Shown: positions 11,361 to 22,277, counted from the first letter of the stretch. The stretch: 64,000 bases of DNA from Imbricaverruca yamaguchii (GCA_034440575.1 JAOTOL010000902.1:50001-114000); one strand, 5' to 3'. Program-made: numbers and translations. Notes: generated by a model not told the origin, from the letters alone.

Positions 11361-13961
11361 GTGGATTCAGATCCAGGCCAAAACGCACCCGGCGGCGCGG
11401 TTCCTGGGCAGGGTGCGGCCGGTACGTCTCATCGTGCGGTCGAAGTGTGTGCGTGCAGGGCCAATATAGGGAAGCTGGAGTCAACAGTCTCCCGCCTCTG
11501 TCAGCTGATGGAAGGGCCTCGCATCCATGGTGATAGCGTCATGCATGAAGTGAGTGATAAGGATGAGCTCGAGGCCCTCAAATTTGCAAGGGACCTCGAA
11601 TATTTTATCCGTGCCTCATCCCATCACTTCAAGTGTGTTCCAGACCTCGGTGTCATCTACTGTGACGTCTGCAACCCGGATTTCAGTCCTAACCAGCTTC
11701 CTGACATAAAATCCACCAACGTCGCTGGCGTCTACCGATATGACCTCTCTCGGGACGTCCTTTCCAAAGCCCATGACACTTCCTCGGTCGTTCGTGCTGC
11801 TCAAAGCGTCCTTGAAATGCCACCTGACGTCCACCAAGCACAAGGAGTATATGCGAGCAGATGAAGAGAAGAGCACCAGAAAGACGAAGGAGAGCAAGGA
11901 GGCATCAGATGTCAACAAGCGATTCCTGCGTGTGGCCTATCACGTGCTGGAGGAGTCACTGCCGCAGACTAAATTTGAAAAGCTAATCGTGTTGCTGAAG
12001 CTCAGTGGTGCTGATGTGGTCAACATCTGCCACTCATCTGTTCAAATGGCACGATTCCGCGATGCCTTCGCTGATGAAATTCTCAACGCCGTGACCCGTC
12101 ACGTTGAGTCTTCACCGTGTGTTGCGCTTGTGGCAGACAAGGTGACCCGGAATCACCGCACCATAGACATTACCGCTGTCATAACCATCGTTCCCCAGGC
12201 GCCTGATGATGCAATGTTCCAGGCTTTAATCGTCGGCGCTCCTATCGTGAAGAACCACGACGGTGCTTCACTCGCGGAGGAGTGGCTGGCGACAACCGCC
12301 TGTGTAGGCATCAAGCGCGTGGAGCAGCTGGCGGCAATATGTACAAATGGTCAGTACCATCAGCTAGGTGTGCCAGTCCAGTTTCTGAGGAAGTTGGCCA
12401 ACAGCGACAAAGACCTTGCAGTCCGCTCAAAGCCGCCCTGCTTGCCATGCTTTTGGGATGGTGCGCACCTACTCAACTTAGCAGATGGGAATGCCAGGTC
12501 AGCCCCAACCTGCAGATGGGTAAACGACACCATCACCATGGTCTCTCGCATGACCAAACGTTTCACCCATGGTAAGGGATATGAGGAGCTGGTTGCTTGT
12601 GGGGAGAGCATGGGGTTGGCCACGCGCAAACCACTCCTCTGGTCAGACACACGGTTCGCCCCACATGCTGCTAAAGTGTTCAAGGCGTTTATCACCAATC
12701 TGCCGGCTACTACTCGTGCCCTCGAAAACCGTCTGCAGAACTCCAAGGCGAAGGCAAATGTCCTGGAGGAGATCGAAGAGGAGCTCGAGCTTCTGAGAGG
12801 GCGCGACTCCACCTTCAGGGTCCGTGTCTCAGCACTGCTTGATGTCTATGCAGTAGTGGCACAGCTCAGCAGTGCACTGCAGGACGTCCAAAGGCTTGCA
12901 TGGGAGCGCCAGGAGATTTTCAGGGAGAAGATGCAGCAGCTTCGTGCGATGGCGGCTGTGTTGCCACGCGACAGCATCAGCGCAGGAAGTTGGGCGCTAA
13001 ATGACCAACCATGGTCGATGCGCCCTAAAACCACAATCACACACACACACAGGGCAGGAAGTGCGCCGCTGGATACTGCAGGTATCCATGCCGCTTTAGA
13101 AGAGGGAAACCCGGAGGAGATTGCAATCTGCTGGCAAAACATGGCGGCATTTAGTGGAAATTTGACGGCAAAGCAGGTAGCCGAAATATCAGATTTTCTG
13201 CAAATCTTGTGCCGGCACTGTGAGCGGCGCGATGCTGGTGTCGATGCCAAGGGCGACAGTAAGGGCTGTCACAATGGCAAGCTCTTGCAGTCCATGGCAG
13301 ACATCGAGTTGGTGGCCAACTTGGCAAGCCTCCAACGGTCTCCAACTTCTAGTATCGTTGGGGACATAGCATGTGCATTGACCGCCTCAGAGGTCGCCGG
13401 CTCATCCCGGACGTTGTCCCACCAGCTGCCGTCAAGGAGGCGTATGTCACGATGAGTCGGAGCTGCGCAGACTCAAATCAGAAACTCCTCAAGCTCCTCT
13501 GGCAATGTGCTCAAAGCAATGTCGCTCTCCAACCCTACCTCAATGCAGTCATCAGGCTCTGGCTGATGAGCCCGCCCGAGAGCGTATTAGAGAGCATGGG
13601 CAGCTCAGTCAAGGCCGTCTTTGGCATTCATCGGCAGCTAGACCACCAAAACGCAGCCAAAGAGCTGATCATCCGATGGAATGGTCCCGACATGTGCCAC
13701 TCCGATTGGCTGATCCGAAAGGTGCAAGCCATGCACCGATTTAACTTCAGTAGGCGCACTTTGAGCCTCGGGTCAATACTTGAGGGAACAGTTATCGCCA
13801 GGCACAAGGGAACAAAAAAGCCCCAGGACTATCTGTACTGTAATAAAAAATCGCGCTTCGTGTTACTGCCTGACGAGCCTGCTGTGTTACCAAACATGTG
13901 TTACCAAGCGGGTCTGCTGCCTGGCATGTACTACCTAGCGGATCTGCTGCCTGACGTGTAG
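11361..13961 (+). pseudogene. hAT-like (KIAA1586/ZNF862-type) transposase-derived gene, frameshifted
   Basis: Three consecutive frames make one protein-like series: 11361 to about 11752 (a cysteine-containing N-terminal segment, FKCVPDLGVIYCDVCNP), about 11740-13455 (central domain), and 13371-13961 (C-terminal segment). The central block has VALVADKVTRNHRTID, a CTNGQYHQLGVP block and CFWDGAHLLNLA, which resemble the RNase-H-like core of domesticated hAT relatives such as KIAA1586/ZNF862. The tail holds RLWLMSPPESVLESMG and IIRWNGP, placed like a dimerisation region. Two frameshifts break it; the first, near 11750, is shared by both arms and so predates the duplication. A 63-bp SINE tail sits in frame at 12991-13053. 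Family assignment is from memory. Confidence 0.6.
12991..13053 (+). mobile_element. 63-bp SINE-tail insertion with 9-bp target duplication
   Basis: GCAGGAAGT is repeated on both sides (12982-12990 and 13054-13062). The insert starts with a hairpin (GGGCGC, then GACC, loop, GGTC, then GCGCCC), followed by TAAAACCACAATC and a short CA run. The same hairpin plus TAAAAC tail forms the 3' end of the tRNA-derived SINE at 46084. At 63 bases plus a 9-base duplication it adds 24 codons without breaking the frame of the hAT-like ORF. The right arm has the same insertion. Confidence 0.85.
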
Positions 13962-13985
13962 CCTGGCGGTTCTGCTGCCTGAGAT
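13860..13985 (+). repeat. Short degenerate tandem repeat
   Basis: Three to four imperfect units built on CTGCTGCCTGNCATGT-like words and ACCAAGCGG/ACCTAGCGG. It closes the hAT-like reading frame and falls within the segment missing from the right arm. Confidence 0.55.
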
Positions 13986-14251
13986 GTTTGTTGTGTGGTG
14001 AGTCAGATGCCCGGCGAATCTGCTGTGAACTTTTTTTGTCGAATATATTTATGTCTCATGCAGCGACGAGATAAAACGTTGGCCTGCGAGGCAAATGGTG
14101 AGTTCCACACGGCGCTCGTTGCGGTCGGTCAAGTTTGGCTGGTGACCAAACAAAAAGGTTCTAGTTCTGATACTTCTTCGCCACTGTTTAGCCGTCGAAA
14201 ACGTGTCCTCGTCCATAAAAATGCACATTTTTCTCCGGCGACCAGATTGGT

Positions 14252-14887
14252 CTAAATAGGTCCGTCGGTGACCACCATTTGCTTTTTTTTACCTCTGCAC
14301 TTAACAAATGCTCCATAACCACCTTTGGCTTTTTCATACTGAGGAGTTCTTTCATCACTGGATGAACTATCACTCTGTCCCCTTGAACCGCTGCTGTCCC
14401 TATTTGCAGACTGGGGTTCTATTGCCTTGGCTGACACTATTGGAATATTCCTGAGTTGGCAATGCAATTTCATCCCTCCCCACCCCATTTCCTAGTTTCC
14501 CTGAAGGACATGCTCATACACTTTTCCTAACACATGGACCCCCTTCTCAGAGAAGTGCAGGCCATCCCTCTGATAGAGGTCCCACGATGCATAAAACCTG
14601 CTCCACTCGTCTACAAATGTAAAACCTAGCTCATGGCAGAGCTTACCTACCCTGGCGTTAGCTGCCAGTGCCCTAGAGCTCCACTCAGGGGAGGTTCTAG
14701 CCCTAGGCAAAATTGTTGTTGCAATGACTCTATCGGTACCCTTCAGGGTGGCCAGAAGGGCCCTGTACTTCCGCGGAAGCTCCTCACTCGTAGCAGGCCC
14801 TATGTTATTTTCCCCTACATGCACTATGACTGTACTAAACTGGTGATCACTGGTGACCTGTGCCACCACAGGTGCCAGGTTCTTCAC
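14252..14887 (-). pseudogene. SGNH-hydrolase (esterase) domain fragment, probably LINE ORF1
   Basis: Read leftwards from 14887, 131 residues show the SGNH/GDSL pattern: STVIVHVGENNIG (block III Gly-x-Asn), an IATTILPRA strand, RVGKLCHELGFTFVDEW, and the C-terminal LYQRDGLHFSEKG with the Asp-x-x-His pair. Such esterase domains occur in ORF1 of CR1/L2-like LINEs. The catalytic Ser block is missing because the N-terminus is cut off where Penelope-flank sequence begins (14895). A second short frame (14252-14488), Ser/Lys-rich, follows the stop at once. The right arm carries the same fragment at 28799-29434. Confidence 0.65.
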
Positions 14888-14894
14888 CTTGGCA

Positions 14895-14973
14895 CATCAA
14901 AAGTAACGTTAGGGATTATGCTATATTACTCAACGTTTCGGCAAGGGGCCATCGTCAGGAGAGATATAAAAAT
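14895..14973 (-). repeat. Penelope-flank repeat, 5' copy (antisense), hammerhead-like core
   Basis: Read on the minus strand it is CTGACGA, a GGCC/GCC-type stem, then GAAACGTT, followed by a loop and AACGTTA. It is the inverted partner of 16705-16770 and brackets the Penelope-like gene. CTGANGA...GAAA with a stem between is the hammerhead ribozyme core pattern, and Penelope-like elements are known to carry such motifs. I cannot build a convincing stem I. Confidence 0.55.
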
Positions 14974-16284
14974 GCCAAAAATGGTTCTTGAGCAAGATTA
15001 TTGTCCAGATACTAGCGTTGGTTCCCGCCCATCTGACAAACACGGAGTCGTACCTACAGAGGGTGAAAGAAGCGTTTCCTACCAAACTTCCGGAGGCAGT
15101 GTTGTTTTCACCATGGACGTCACAAATTTATATGGCAGTATTCCGATAAAGGAGGGAATTGATGCTGTAATTCGCCTAATCGAGGACAATCTGGATGATA
15201 TCTGTCTTTTCGGGATTGGAGTACTGGACTGTGTAAAATTACGAACACATATTTTCAGCAATAACCTCATACGTTTCGGTAACTACATGCGCAATCAAAC
15301 GAAAGGAGTGGCTATGGGTAACCGATGTGCAACTCCTTTAGCGATTGCTTTCATGCACCGCCTTGAGTCGATCTTCTTAGCTTCGTATGATTTGTAGCCA
15401 GCTCTCTACATGAGGTATATAGACGATATTTTTGGTGTTTGGAGACATGGCTTGGCCTCTCTGCTCGACTTCTTCGCATAAATTAACCGACAACACTCCA
15501 GCATCAAGTTCACCTTAGAACACACTGATCATAACACTTCGATTCCTTTCCTTGATACATTGTTTGTAATTCGGGCTGATGGTAGCTACACCACCGAAGT
15601 GTACTTTAAACCAATGGCAGCCCCCCCATCATCTTGCACTATGATTCAGGCCACCCGATGGCCACTAGAAAGGCCGTTTTAACATCCCAAATGAGGAGAG
15701 CAGCACGAGTCTCCTCCGGTACTATTTCGTGCGAGCGGAACCTTGCGAAGATGACAACTCTTTTCCTGGAAAACGGATACCCAGCACATCGAGTACACTC
15801 CGCCGCACGTGCTGTTCACCCTCACAACGGGAGTAGGATAAGTGGGCAACGTCGGCATCGAGTGGGTAGCAATCCCAACTATGTCTACATGATACTTCCT
15901 TTTGTCGATGGCCAACTATGTCGACAGGTAAATGCAGCCATCAATTCGTCTCATCTAAACCATGTTAGGGTAGCCTGGACTAGCGGACCTGCGCTGATAT
16001 CTTACCTGGTTCGCCCATGCCCTGATGGTAGAAGAACATGCCACACCTGTAGCAACGGGCTCAAAGGGAGATGGACGCGGAAAAGCGTAGTTTATAAAAT
16101 AAGGTGTAACCGCTGTCTTGGAATATTTTATGTCGGAGAAACCAAGCGTAGCATCAGAGATAGGTACAATGAGTACTTTGGAGATGCCAGACTTCGGAGA
16201 GAATACACACCTTTAGGCGGACGCATGATCGATAAACGTTCTAACATGGAACACAGCGACACTAAGACAAATTTCAAAATATAA
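14974..16284 (+). pseudogene. Penelope-like retroelement: reverse transcriptase plus GIY-YIG endonuclease
   Basis: The RT part shows FTMDVTNLYGSIP, GVAMGNRCATPLA, the catalytic box MRYIDDIFGVW just after 15405, and FLDTLF with a VYFKPM block, the Penelope order. The C-terminal 216 residues (15634-16284) carry a Cys pair set (CPDGRRTCHTC) and the GIY-YIG nuclease core VVYKIRCNRCLGIFYVGETK with a following Arg-rich helix. The frame is interrupted by TAG at 15395-15397, TAA near 15479 and a shift near 15620; the right arm has the first of these too, so they predate duplication. The N-terminal part is short. Inverted flanking repeats fit the variable terminal repeats of this class. Confidence 0.9.
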
Positions 16285-16440
16285 ATTCTAGCAACAGCCA
16301 GGGACAACGCTGATCTGAAGGTCATCGGAACTCTACACATACCTAATCTACGGCCGCAACTAAACACGCAAACGACGTTTTGGTATGTCACATAAAATTA
16401 CATAAACATAAATTATACTTGATGTATTACGTGTTACATT

Positions 16441-16442
<2 letters not shown>

Positions 16443-16492
<50 letters not shown>
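16443..16492. repeat. (AT)n microsatellite, 50 bp
   Basis: Pure AT dinucleotides, 25 units. The partner tract in the right arm (27168-27243) has 38 units, one of the clearest length differences between the arms. Confidence 0.98.
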
Positions 16493-16498
<6 letters not shown>

Positions 16499-16704
16499 GC
16501 ATGTATGTGTCGATATGTATATGGTCCATCGGCTCGGGCTTCCTCAGAGGACTCTATTTTGACCTAGTTGGTTTCTGGTTTGGAGTTTCTTGAAGTGTCT
16601 GCGCCACTGAGGATGCTTTTCTTTGATTCACGTGTATTTTTGCACGCTTTTTTCAGGCAGTTTTTTTTTTCAATTGTCAAGCCTGCCATTTTTTTATATC
16701 ACTC

Positions 16705-16770
16705 CTGACGATCGCCCATGGCCGAAACGTTGAGCAATATAGCATAATCCATAACGTTGCTTTTGATGTA
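16705..16770 (+). repeat. Penelope-flank repeat, 3' copy (sense), hammerhead-like core
   Basis: CTGACGA at 16705-16711, a GCC/GGC stem, GAAACGTTGAG, a ~20-base loop and AACGTTGC. It is the sense-orientation partner of 14895-14973, with about 85-90% identity by eye. Stem II is weaker here than in the copy at 28728-28798. Confidence 0.5.
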
Positions 16771-17097
16771 AACTCAGCACCTCCTGGTATATTGAAGGTC
16801 GTACATTTCTTCTCACAACACCCAAGTTTAGTAGATTCTCAGATCTGGTATCTCCGTGCCTTGGTGACGTCATATACTAAAATATGCGATATTCTACTAG
16901 AATGTGGTGGATATCTGGCAGATTATAAAATCGTGTAGTAGAATATTCCAAACCTAGCATATTCCTGGCAATTGATGATATAGTGCCGCAAACGCTGCAA
17001 AAACTTAACGTCCTTGATTTGAAAAGTTGATGTGTGAGAAGTTTAACGTCTGTCAAGACAGCTTCATATTCGGATTCACATTCGGATTTACATTCGA

Positions 17098-18326
17098 ACC
17101 CGGACCCCTACGATTTCGCTAAAACCTGTACACATGTAGTACTAATAGTACTAATCACAGCGGTGCCAGTTACTTCCCATCACATTAAGAACTTTGACTT
17201 CCAGAGGGCAAATTATTTCAAGGTCGTTAACTCGGACCCCTACGATTTCGACGACAGATTGCACACATGTATCACTATGTGTGCTTATTACAGCGGCAGC
17301 ATTTATATTCCATCACATTGAGAAGTTTGACTTCCAGAGCAATCGAATTTCAGGGTCATTCAACCGGACCCCCTACGATTTTTGCAAAAACTTCCACATT
17401 GATAGAGCAAATAATGCTCATCACAGTGGTACCATTCATTTACCGTCACATTGAAAGCCTTGACCTCCAGTGGTCATCGAAGTTCGATATCGTCGAACCG
17501 GACCCCTGTGATTCTCATGAATCATTGCATACATATAGTACTCGACTCGCTGAGTACAGCAGTGGCAGTCATTTCGCATCACATTGGAAACTTTGACCTC
17601 CAGAGGTCAAGGACGCTGGTCGTTCAGCAAGGACGCTGACCCCGGACCCCTACGATTTGGACCAAGATGTGCTATTGTATGCTCTTTAATGCAATGATTT
17701 CAATGGTGAAAACCGTTTTGCGTCACATTGAAAAATAAGCCCTACAGAGCCAAATGTATATCCACCATATTTACCTTCGACCGTTGAGATTCAGATTCGT
17801 TAAACACCCGGACCCCTGCGACTCTCATGAATCCTTGCATACATATAGTACTCGGTTCGCTGATTACAGTAGTGGCAGTCATTTCGCATCACATTGAAAA
17901 CTTTGACCTCCAGAGGTCAAGGACGCTGGTTGTTCAGGAAGGACGTTGACCCCGGACCCATACGATTTGGCCTAAAATGTGCTCTTGTATGCTCTTCAAT
18001 GCGCTAATTTCAATGGTGACAACCGTTTTGCGTCACATTGAAAAATAAACCCTACAGAGCCAAATGTATATCCACCATATTTACATTCGACCGCTAAGAT
18101 TCAGATTCGTTAAACACCCGGACCCCTGCGATTCTCATGAATCCTTGCATACGTATAGCACTCGACTCGCTGATTCCAGTAGTGGCAGTCATTTCGCATC
18201 ACATTGGAAACTTTGACCTCCAGAGGTCAAGGACGCTGGTTGTTCAGCAAGGACGTTGACCCCGGACCCCAACGATTTGGACCAAGATGTGCTATTGTAT
18301 GCTCCTTAATGCGCTGATTTCAATGC
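17098..18326 (+). repeat. Satellite array with 133-166 bp monomers and a 310-bp higher-order unit
   Basis: Each monomer starts CCGGACCCCTACGATTT or a variant. Starts fall near 17098, 17231, 17365, 17498, 17642, 17808, 17952, 18118 and 18263. The first monomers are about 133 bases and diverged. From 17498 two types alternate (about 145 and 165 bases), giving a 310-base higher-order period. The shorter type ends in TTGACCTCCAGAGGTCAA, an everted pair of AGGTCA half-sites (centres near 17602, 17912, 18222). The inner breakpoint of the inverted duplication cuts the array at 18238; the last ~90 bases have no partner in the right arm. Confidence 0.9.
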
Positions 18327-18625
18327 GCTTATGGGATTCCCAAACGATTGTCTCATGGAGAAGGTTTCATGTCCTGAGGACAATGCCATGCAATTTGATC
18401 GGTCAATCCCATGGGATTTTTCCATTAGGGATATGAATATTAAGCAGTGAAGCAGCGAATTTGACATCAATAGTATATAAAATATACCTTTATGAGTAGT
18501 ATTTTCGAAGTTAATTCTCCCTCAACAATATTAGTTAATTCTCGAAAATTGCCCTTCCGCTGTGTTGTGAGTGCCTATTTCCTGAATATTCCGCTTGGCC
18601 GCGTTACGCACCCTCTCTGCAGCAA

Positions 18626-18748
18626 ATGTCCGTGCTTCATGCTCACCTTGCCCAGACTCGCACTGCTGCCTGGAACGTGGGCCTACAAAGATCAAGCGCG
18701 CCATACGTCTTTGCTGCGGTGAAGTGCACGCCAAGACTCCACGACAAG
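18626..18748 (+). CDS. Candidate first coding exon in the spacer
   Basis: From ATG at 18626 a 41-codon frame (MSVLHAHLAQT...) runs to a strong splice donor, CAAG|GTGAGT, at 18749. It ends in phase 0 and would join in frame to the candidate exon at 20333. The surrounding ~250 bases are more GC-rich than their neighbours. A caution: the opposite strand also shows an ORF with a donor-like GTGAGC here, so the coding strand is not certain. I recognise no domain. Confidence 0.3.
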
Positions 18749-20332
18749 GTGAGTGCGATATCCTATCGGTAGGGGCCATGTTTTGTTTGCCGTTGATATC
18801 CATGGATTGATTTCATTATATTGGTATACTTAAGTTCGCCGCCAGGTGTGTACAGGGTTTCGCTGTGTAGGTGGGGTTGGCCACCAAATCAATCTTCCAT
18901 GTATATCACACTGCATTGATTTAATTATACATCATATGTTAATATGCCAATATTACCACCAGTGTTAATATGCCAATATTGCCACCAGATTATTGTAACT
19001 TATAATTTTAGCGCAACATAGCTCTCGGTGCTGTAAATCCTAGCATCATTTGTAATAGCGTATCATTAACTTTTTGATGTTGTGCAGTTGCGCAGCCAGG
19101 GTTTCCCGGAAGGGCCGGATAAACAAATTATCGTGAACGCTTTCAGTGCGCTTCGCGCGTCACAAAGTCGCTCGTTTTTCTGGTGAAAATAACCAAATTT
19201 CTAACCAGTTCGATGTACTTTTTTGGTGACGTGCTCCAATCACCTGGCTGGGACTCTGGTTGAGATGACGTATTTCCGCACACTGGAATTTGCGCGAGGA
19301 ATGAGTGATTTCCTTCTTTTCGTACCCGACATATATACGGTCTAGCCAATTTCGGTAACATTTTTATTAGCTTAAGAATTTTCACTTGCTAATGTGTACA
19401 TTCTAGAAGCGAATGAAGTGGATTACGAAGTGTTTATTCACATCACACTCACTCGCATGAGTGAAACATTGCCCTCCAATTATTTGCATGTAAGTTGCTA
19501 TACATATGGTTTTTGTTGCGTTATGGATGTTGTAGCAATGTTGGATCAGCAGTTATGTTCCCGTCGACTGGGATCAGCCAGGTTAGACTGGTTGCTCAAA
19601 GGGGTGTTGGGGTGTTGAAGATTGCAGCAGGCTATGACGTGCTACATTGAGTTTGCTTTGGTGCGGGTGGGTTCTAATCAAGTTAGTTGAATCTGGTTGA
19701 GTCGGGTCGGGTACCATTGGTTTGATGATGTGCATCGGACCTCTAAGGCGCACCGAAAACACGGTTACGTTGTGTGGTTCGTTTTCGTCTTCTTTTTCTG
19801 TTCAAGCATTATAAGGTCCCTGTGTAGTTTTTTTGTCGTATGGCAATCACAGGCTCCAGAGGATATTTAACATCAGCCTTGATTTATCATGTTGATAGTA
19901 ACGTGCGTTTGACCACCTACCGGTGCTATTCCTGTTATTTTGCATCTTCAATTATAGTCGAAATGTTACGAGTTTGGTAGCAAGTAGCAGATTGGTCTTG
20001 AAAACTGGGCGAATTACCCCTGCAAAATGTGACCCAACGACGACAAATCGGGAAGCATAATTTGTGTAGTTGTGTTCACATTGGTGCTCTTTTCAATCGT
20101 GCTGGTGCATTACAAATTTCAGATGTGACTAAGTTTAGTCTCTTTAAGGCACACCGAAAATGCAGTCATATTTGGAAAGTAATGGATCAGTGTTTTGCCA
20201 TAATACATACGGTTGATAAATCACATTATTATACATTTACGTGAATGTATGTCTGCTAATTTGATGTTGATATGTCACTACCAGGCTAATAATGTTTCGC
20301 ATGTGAGATTGAGTATGCTGTCTTATTCCCAG

Positions 20333-20425
20333 GGAGTGGTCAGCACGAAGGAAAGCCACAGTACCCCAAACATTAAGCGTGCGATTCTGCAGCGCTACGC
20401 GAACGATTCGACGCTTGGTGACGAG
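20333..20425 (+). CDS. Candidate internal exon in the spacer
   Basis: A pyrimidine tract with TTATTCCCAG precedes 20333, and GAG|GTAATG follows 20425. The 93-base interval is exactly 31 codons and open (GVVSTKESHSTPNIKRAILQ...), in phase 0 at both ends, matching the exon ending at 18748. No further exon was found downstream with confidence, and the product is unknown. Confidence 0.3.
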
Positions 20426-20628
20426 GTAATGCACTCTTTTCAAAGTTTTGTTTGCTCCGACACTGTTGAGATAGTTGCATAGGATATCAATGTACCTATG
20501 CGAAGCTCTCCTACAATTGCTGACACTGAAATACGCGTTTTGAATAATGTATTGTCCCGTTCTGAAACACTAATGATGGCCGTATGATATATAGCCATAG
20601 CATCCGTGGCTGATGGAGTATTCAGCGT

Positions 20629-20727
20629 GAAGGGCCCCTGGGCAGACATGAAGGCCCCTGTGCCAACATGAAGGGCCCTGGACCGACACGAAGTACTACT
20701 GTGACGACGCGAAGGGCCCTGGAACAG
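20629..20727 (+). repeat. Short minisatellite, about five 20-22 bp units
   Basis: Units begin GAAGGGCCCTGG or GAAGGCCCCTGT and end GACAC/GACAT/GACGC. A wider zone to about 21250 keeps scattered GGGCCC/GGCCCC words, suggesting a decayed longer array. Confidence 0.6.
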
Positions 20728-21409
20728 TGACGTAGCCAAGGGGAGAGGGAGGGGCAGCCCTCCTGATTCAGAGATGACTGGCCTGAGATTCTTCGAAGAT
20801 TGAGAGAGGCCCCTAATGGATGAACAATGTCCACTGTGAGCTTTAAAAAAACTGTTGGCTGGCGATCGAGGTGAGGAATACTGAGAGCCACCCTCGGAGC
20901 TAGAATTGTCTTGAACCAACAAGAGCTGTCGATCACTAGGAAGGACCCTTGCAGCTTGAGAGGGCCCTAGAGGGCTAACAGAATCCCCTGAGATCTAAGA
21001 AGAGTCCCTAAGGATAACGATGTTTGTTAGGAATTGTGAGGGCAGTCAGAGCTAGAAAGCCCATGAAGCTAGAAAGTCTGTCAATGACTGGGAATGGCCC
21101 CAAACAACTGGTGAGAAACCCTGACGAAAGATAATAGAAACGAAAATGGTGACTGAACGCTAGAGAGGTCTGGACTGGGATGCCTAGGAGGCTTATAAGG
21201 GTCCCAATGAGAAAAATGGGCCCCATGAGATCATTGCTAAGTTTCTTATGGACTAGTTTCAAAAGCGCTAGTTCGTTAACACGGTTGGCCTGTCTCCAGG
21301 GCTTTCCGTGAGCATAATGTGAATAATAGCCGAATATCGTTCCGAAGAGTCTGGTTCGAACAGTAGCCTTATAATCTACCTGGTGTGCTCGCCTCCTAGG
21401 ACATGCACA

Positions 21410-22277
21410 TTAACCTGTCCCGTCTCGTGTGGGGGGGGGGGTCTTCAACCGCCCCCTCAGGTTTTTTTTTGCGGATGGTGGACGAACGGCGCGGGGCAGC
21501 GCACCTAAATTTGACATACCTTTTTCCACATCAATTTGGCATGCTCTTTCCAAATTTGGAAGTCAGGTAGGTCATCTAGGGTCAACGAGTTAGTCAAGGT
21601 CATGTGAGGTCACCTCCAAAAAAGTTCAACCAGTCGTCACGCTTTAACGGATACAGATATTTTAATAAAACTTTCAGCGTTTGCTTGTCTTTAGGGATGC
21701 AATAAAATGTACGAGAGGAATTTCTCTTTTTTCGTTTTTGACTACATATAGATTTTGCATATTTGCCAATTGCAGTTCAAATAGAAGATTCTGGCTAAAG
21801 TAAGCATTTTTATAAGGGCAAGTTGACATCCAACAACGTTTCTCGGTCTGCTCTAGCGATTGGGAAAGTTAATTTAAAGGAAACTTGAAAACTCAAAATT
21901 CTGAAGTTTCCAAAAAATAAAAATTTTATTTTGGTGGGGCCAAATAATTGTATGGTCCTGGTTGATTTCACTGTTCTTTTCTCATTCCAAATAATTTTTT
22001 TTTCTCATTTATCCCAAAATTAACTCCCCAGAGCCCGAAACATAATGGCAGTCGTGCAAAATCGTGAAAATCTAGCCCCCTGGTGACGTCACCTTTGGGG
22101 CGGAATTGTTTTTAAGGGGTGGATCCGGATACTACCCGTCGAGCGCTTTCAGATGACATCTCTTTCGTGTTCGTGCGACGCTTAGTTTGGATTTTAGAGG
22201 GGGTTTCTATCCACCTCCCTCCCCCCCACACACGATACGGGATGTGAGGATCTGACCGGAGAGACGGCGCGGGTTAA
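21410..22277 (+). mobile_element. TTAA-flanked MITE (piggyBac type), copy 1
   Basis: The element begins TTAACCTGTCCCGTCTC at 21410 and ends GAGACGGCGCGGGTTAA at 22277. The terminal repeats match at most positions and TTAA lies on both sides, the piggyBac target signature. A second, truncated copy at 43048 starts TTAACCCGCGCCGTCTC, which exactly complements the right end of this one. No transposase is encoded. The terminal repeats differ from those of the autonomous piggyBac at 48003, so a different piggyBac lineage probably mobilised it. Confidence 0.85.

Larger units (their letters stand above)
8653..18238 (+). repeat. Left arm of a large inverted duplication
   Basis: This segment reappears in reverse complement at 25419-34236. 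Element order, frame breaks, the 30-bp minisatellite length and tiny insertions all correspond. At the outer end the match starts in the CR1 copy at AGGGGTCAGTACT (8653); at the inner end it stops within a satellite unit after GGACGCTG (18238). In a 270-base sample near 9670-9920 I count four substitutions. The left arm alone retains 13427-14224. CR1 sequence continues undisturbed to the left of 8653 and satellite continues to the right of 18238, so this arm looks like the original. Confidence 0.93.

Noticed and set aside
10974..11892. Long overlapping ORFs on both strands across the 30-bp minisatellite
   Set aside because: A 30-bp unit without stops keeps several frames open on both strands; the proteins are pure repeats and carry no domain.
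15679..16391. Antisense ORFs within the Penelope-like element
   Set aside because: Shadows of the GIY-YIG coding strand; same pattern in both arms.
17594..17609. Functional nuclear-receptor response element in the satellite
   Set aside because: The everted AGGTCA pair is real, but being part of a repeated monomer it needs no regulatory explanation; kept only as an observation.
17098..18326. CRISPR-like array
   Set aside because: Repeats are 133-166 bp monomers without unique spacers in a eukaryotic context; it is a satellite.
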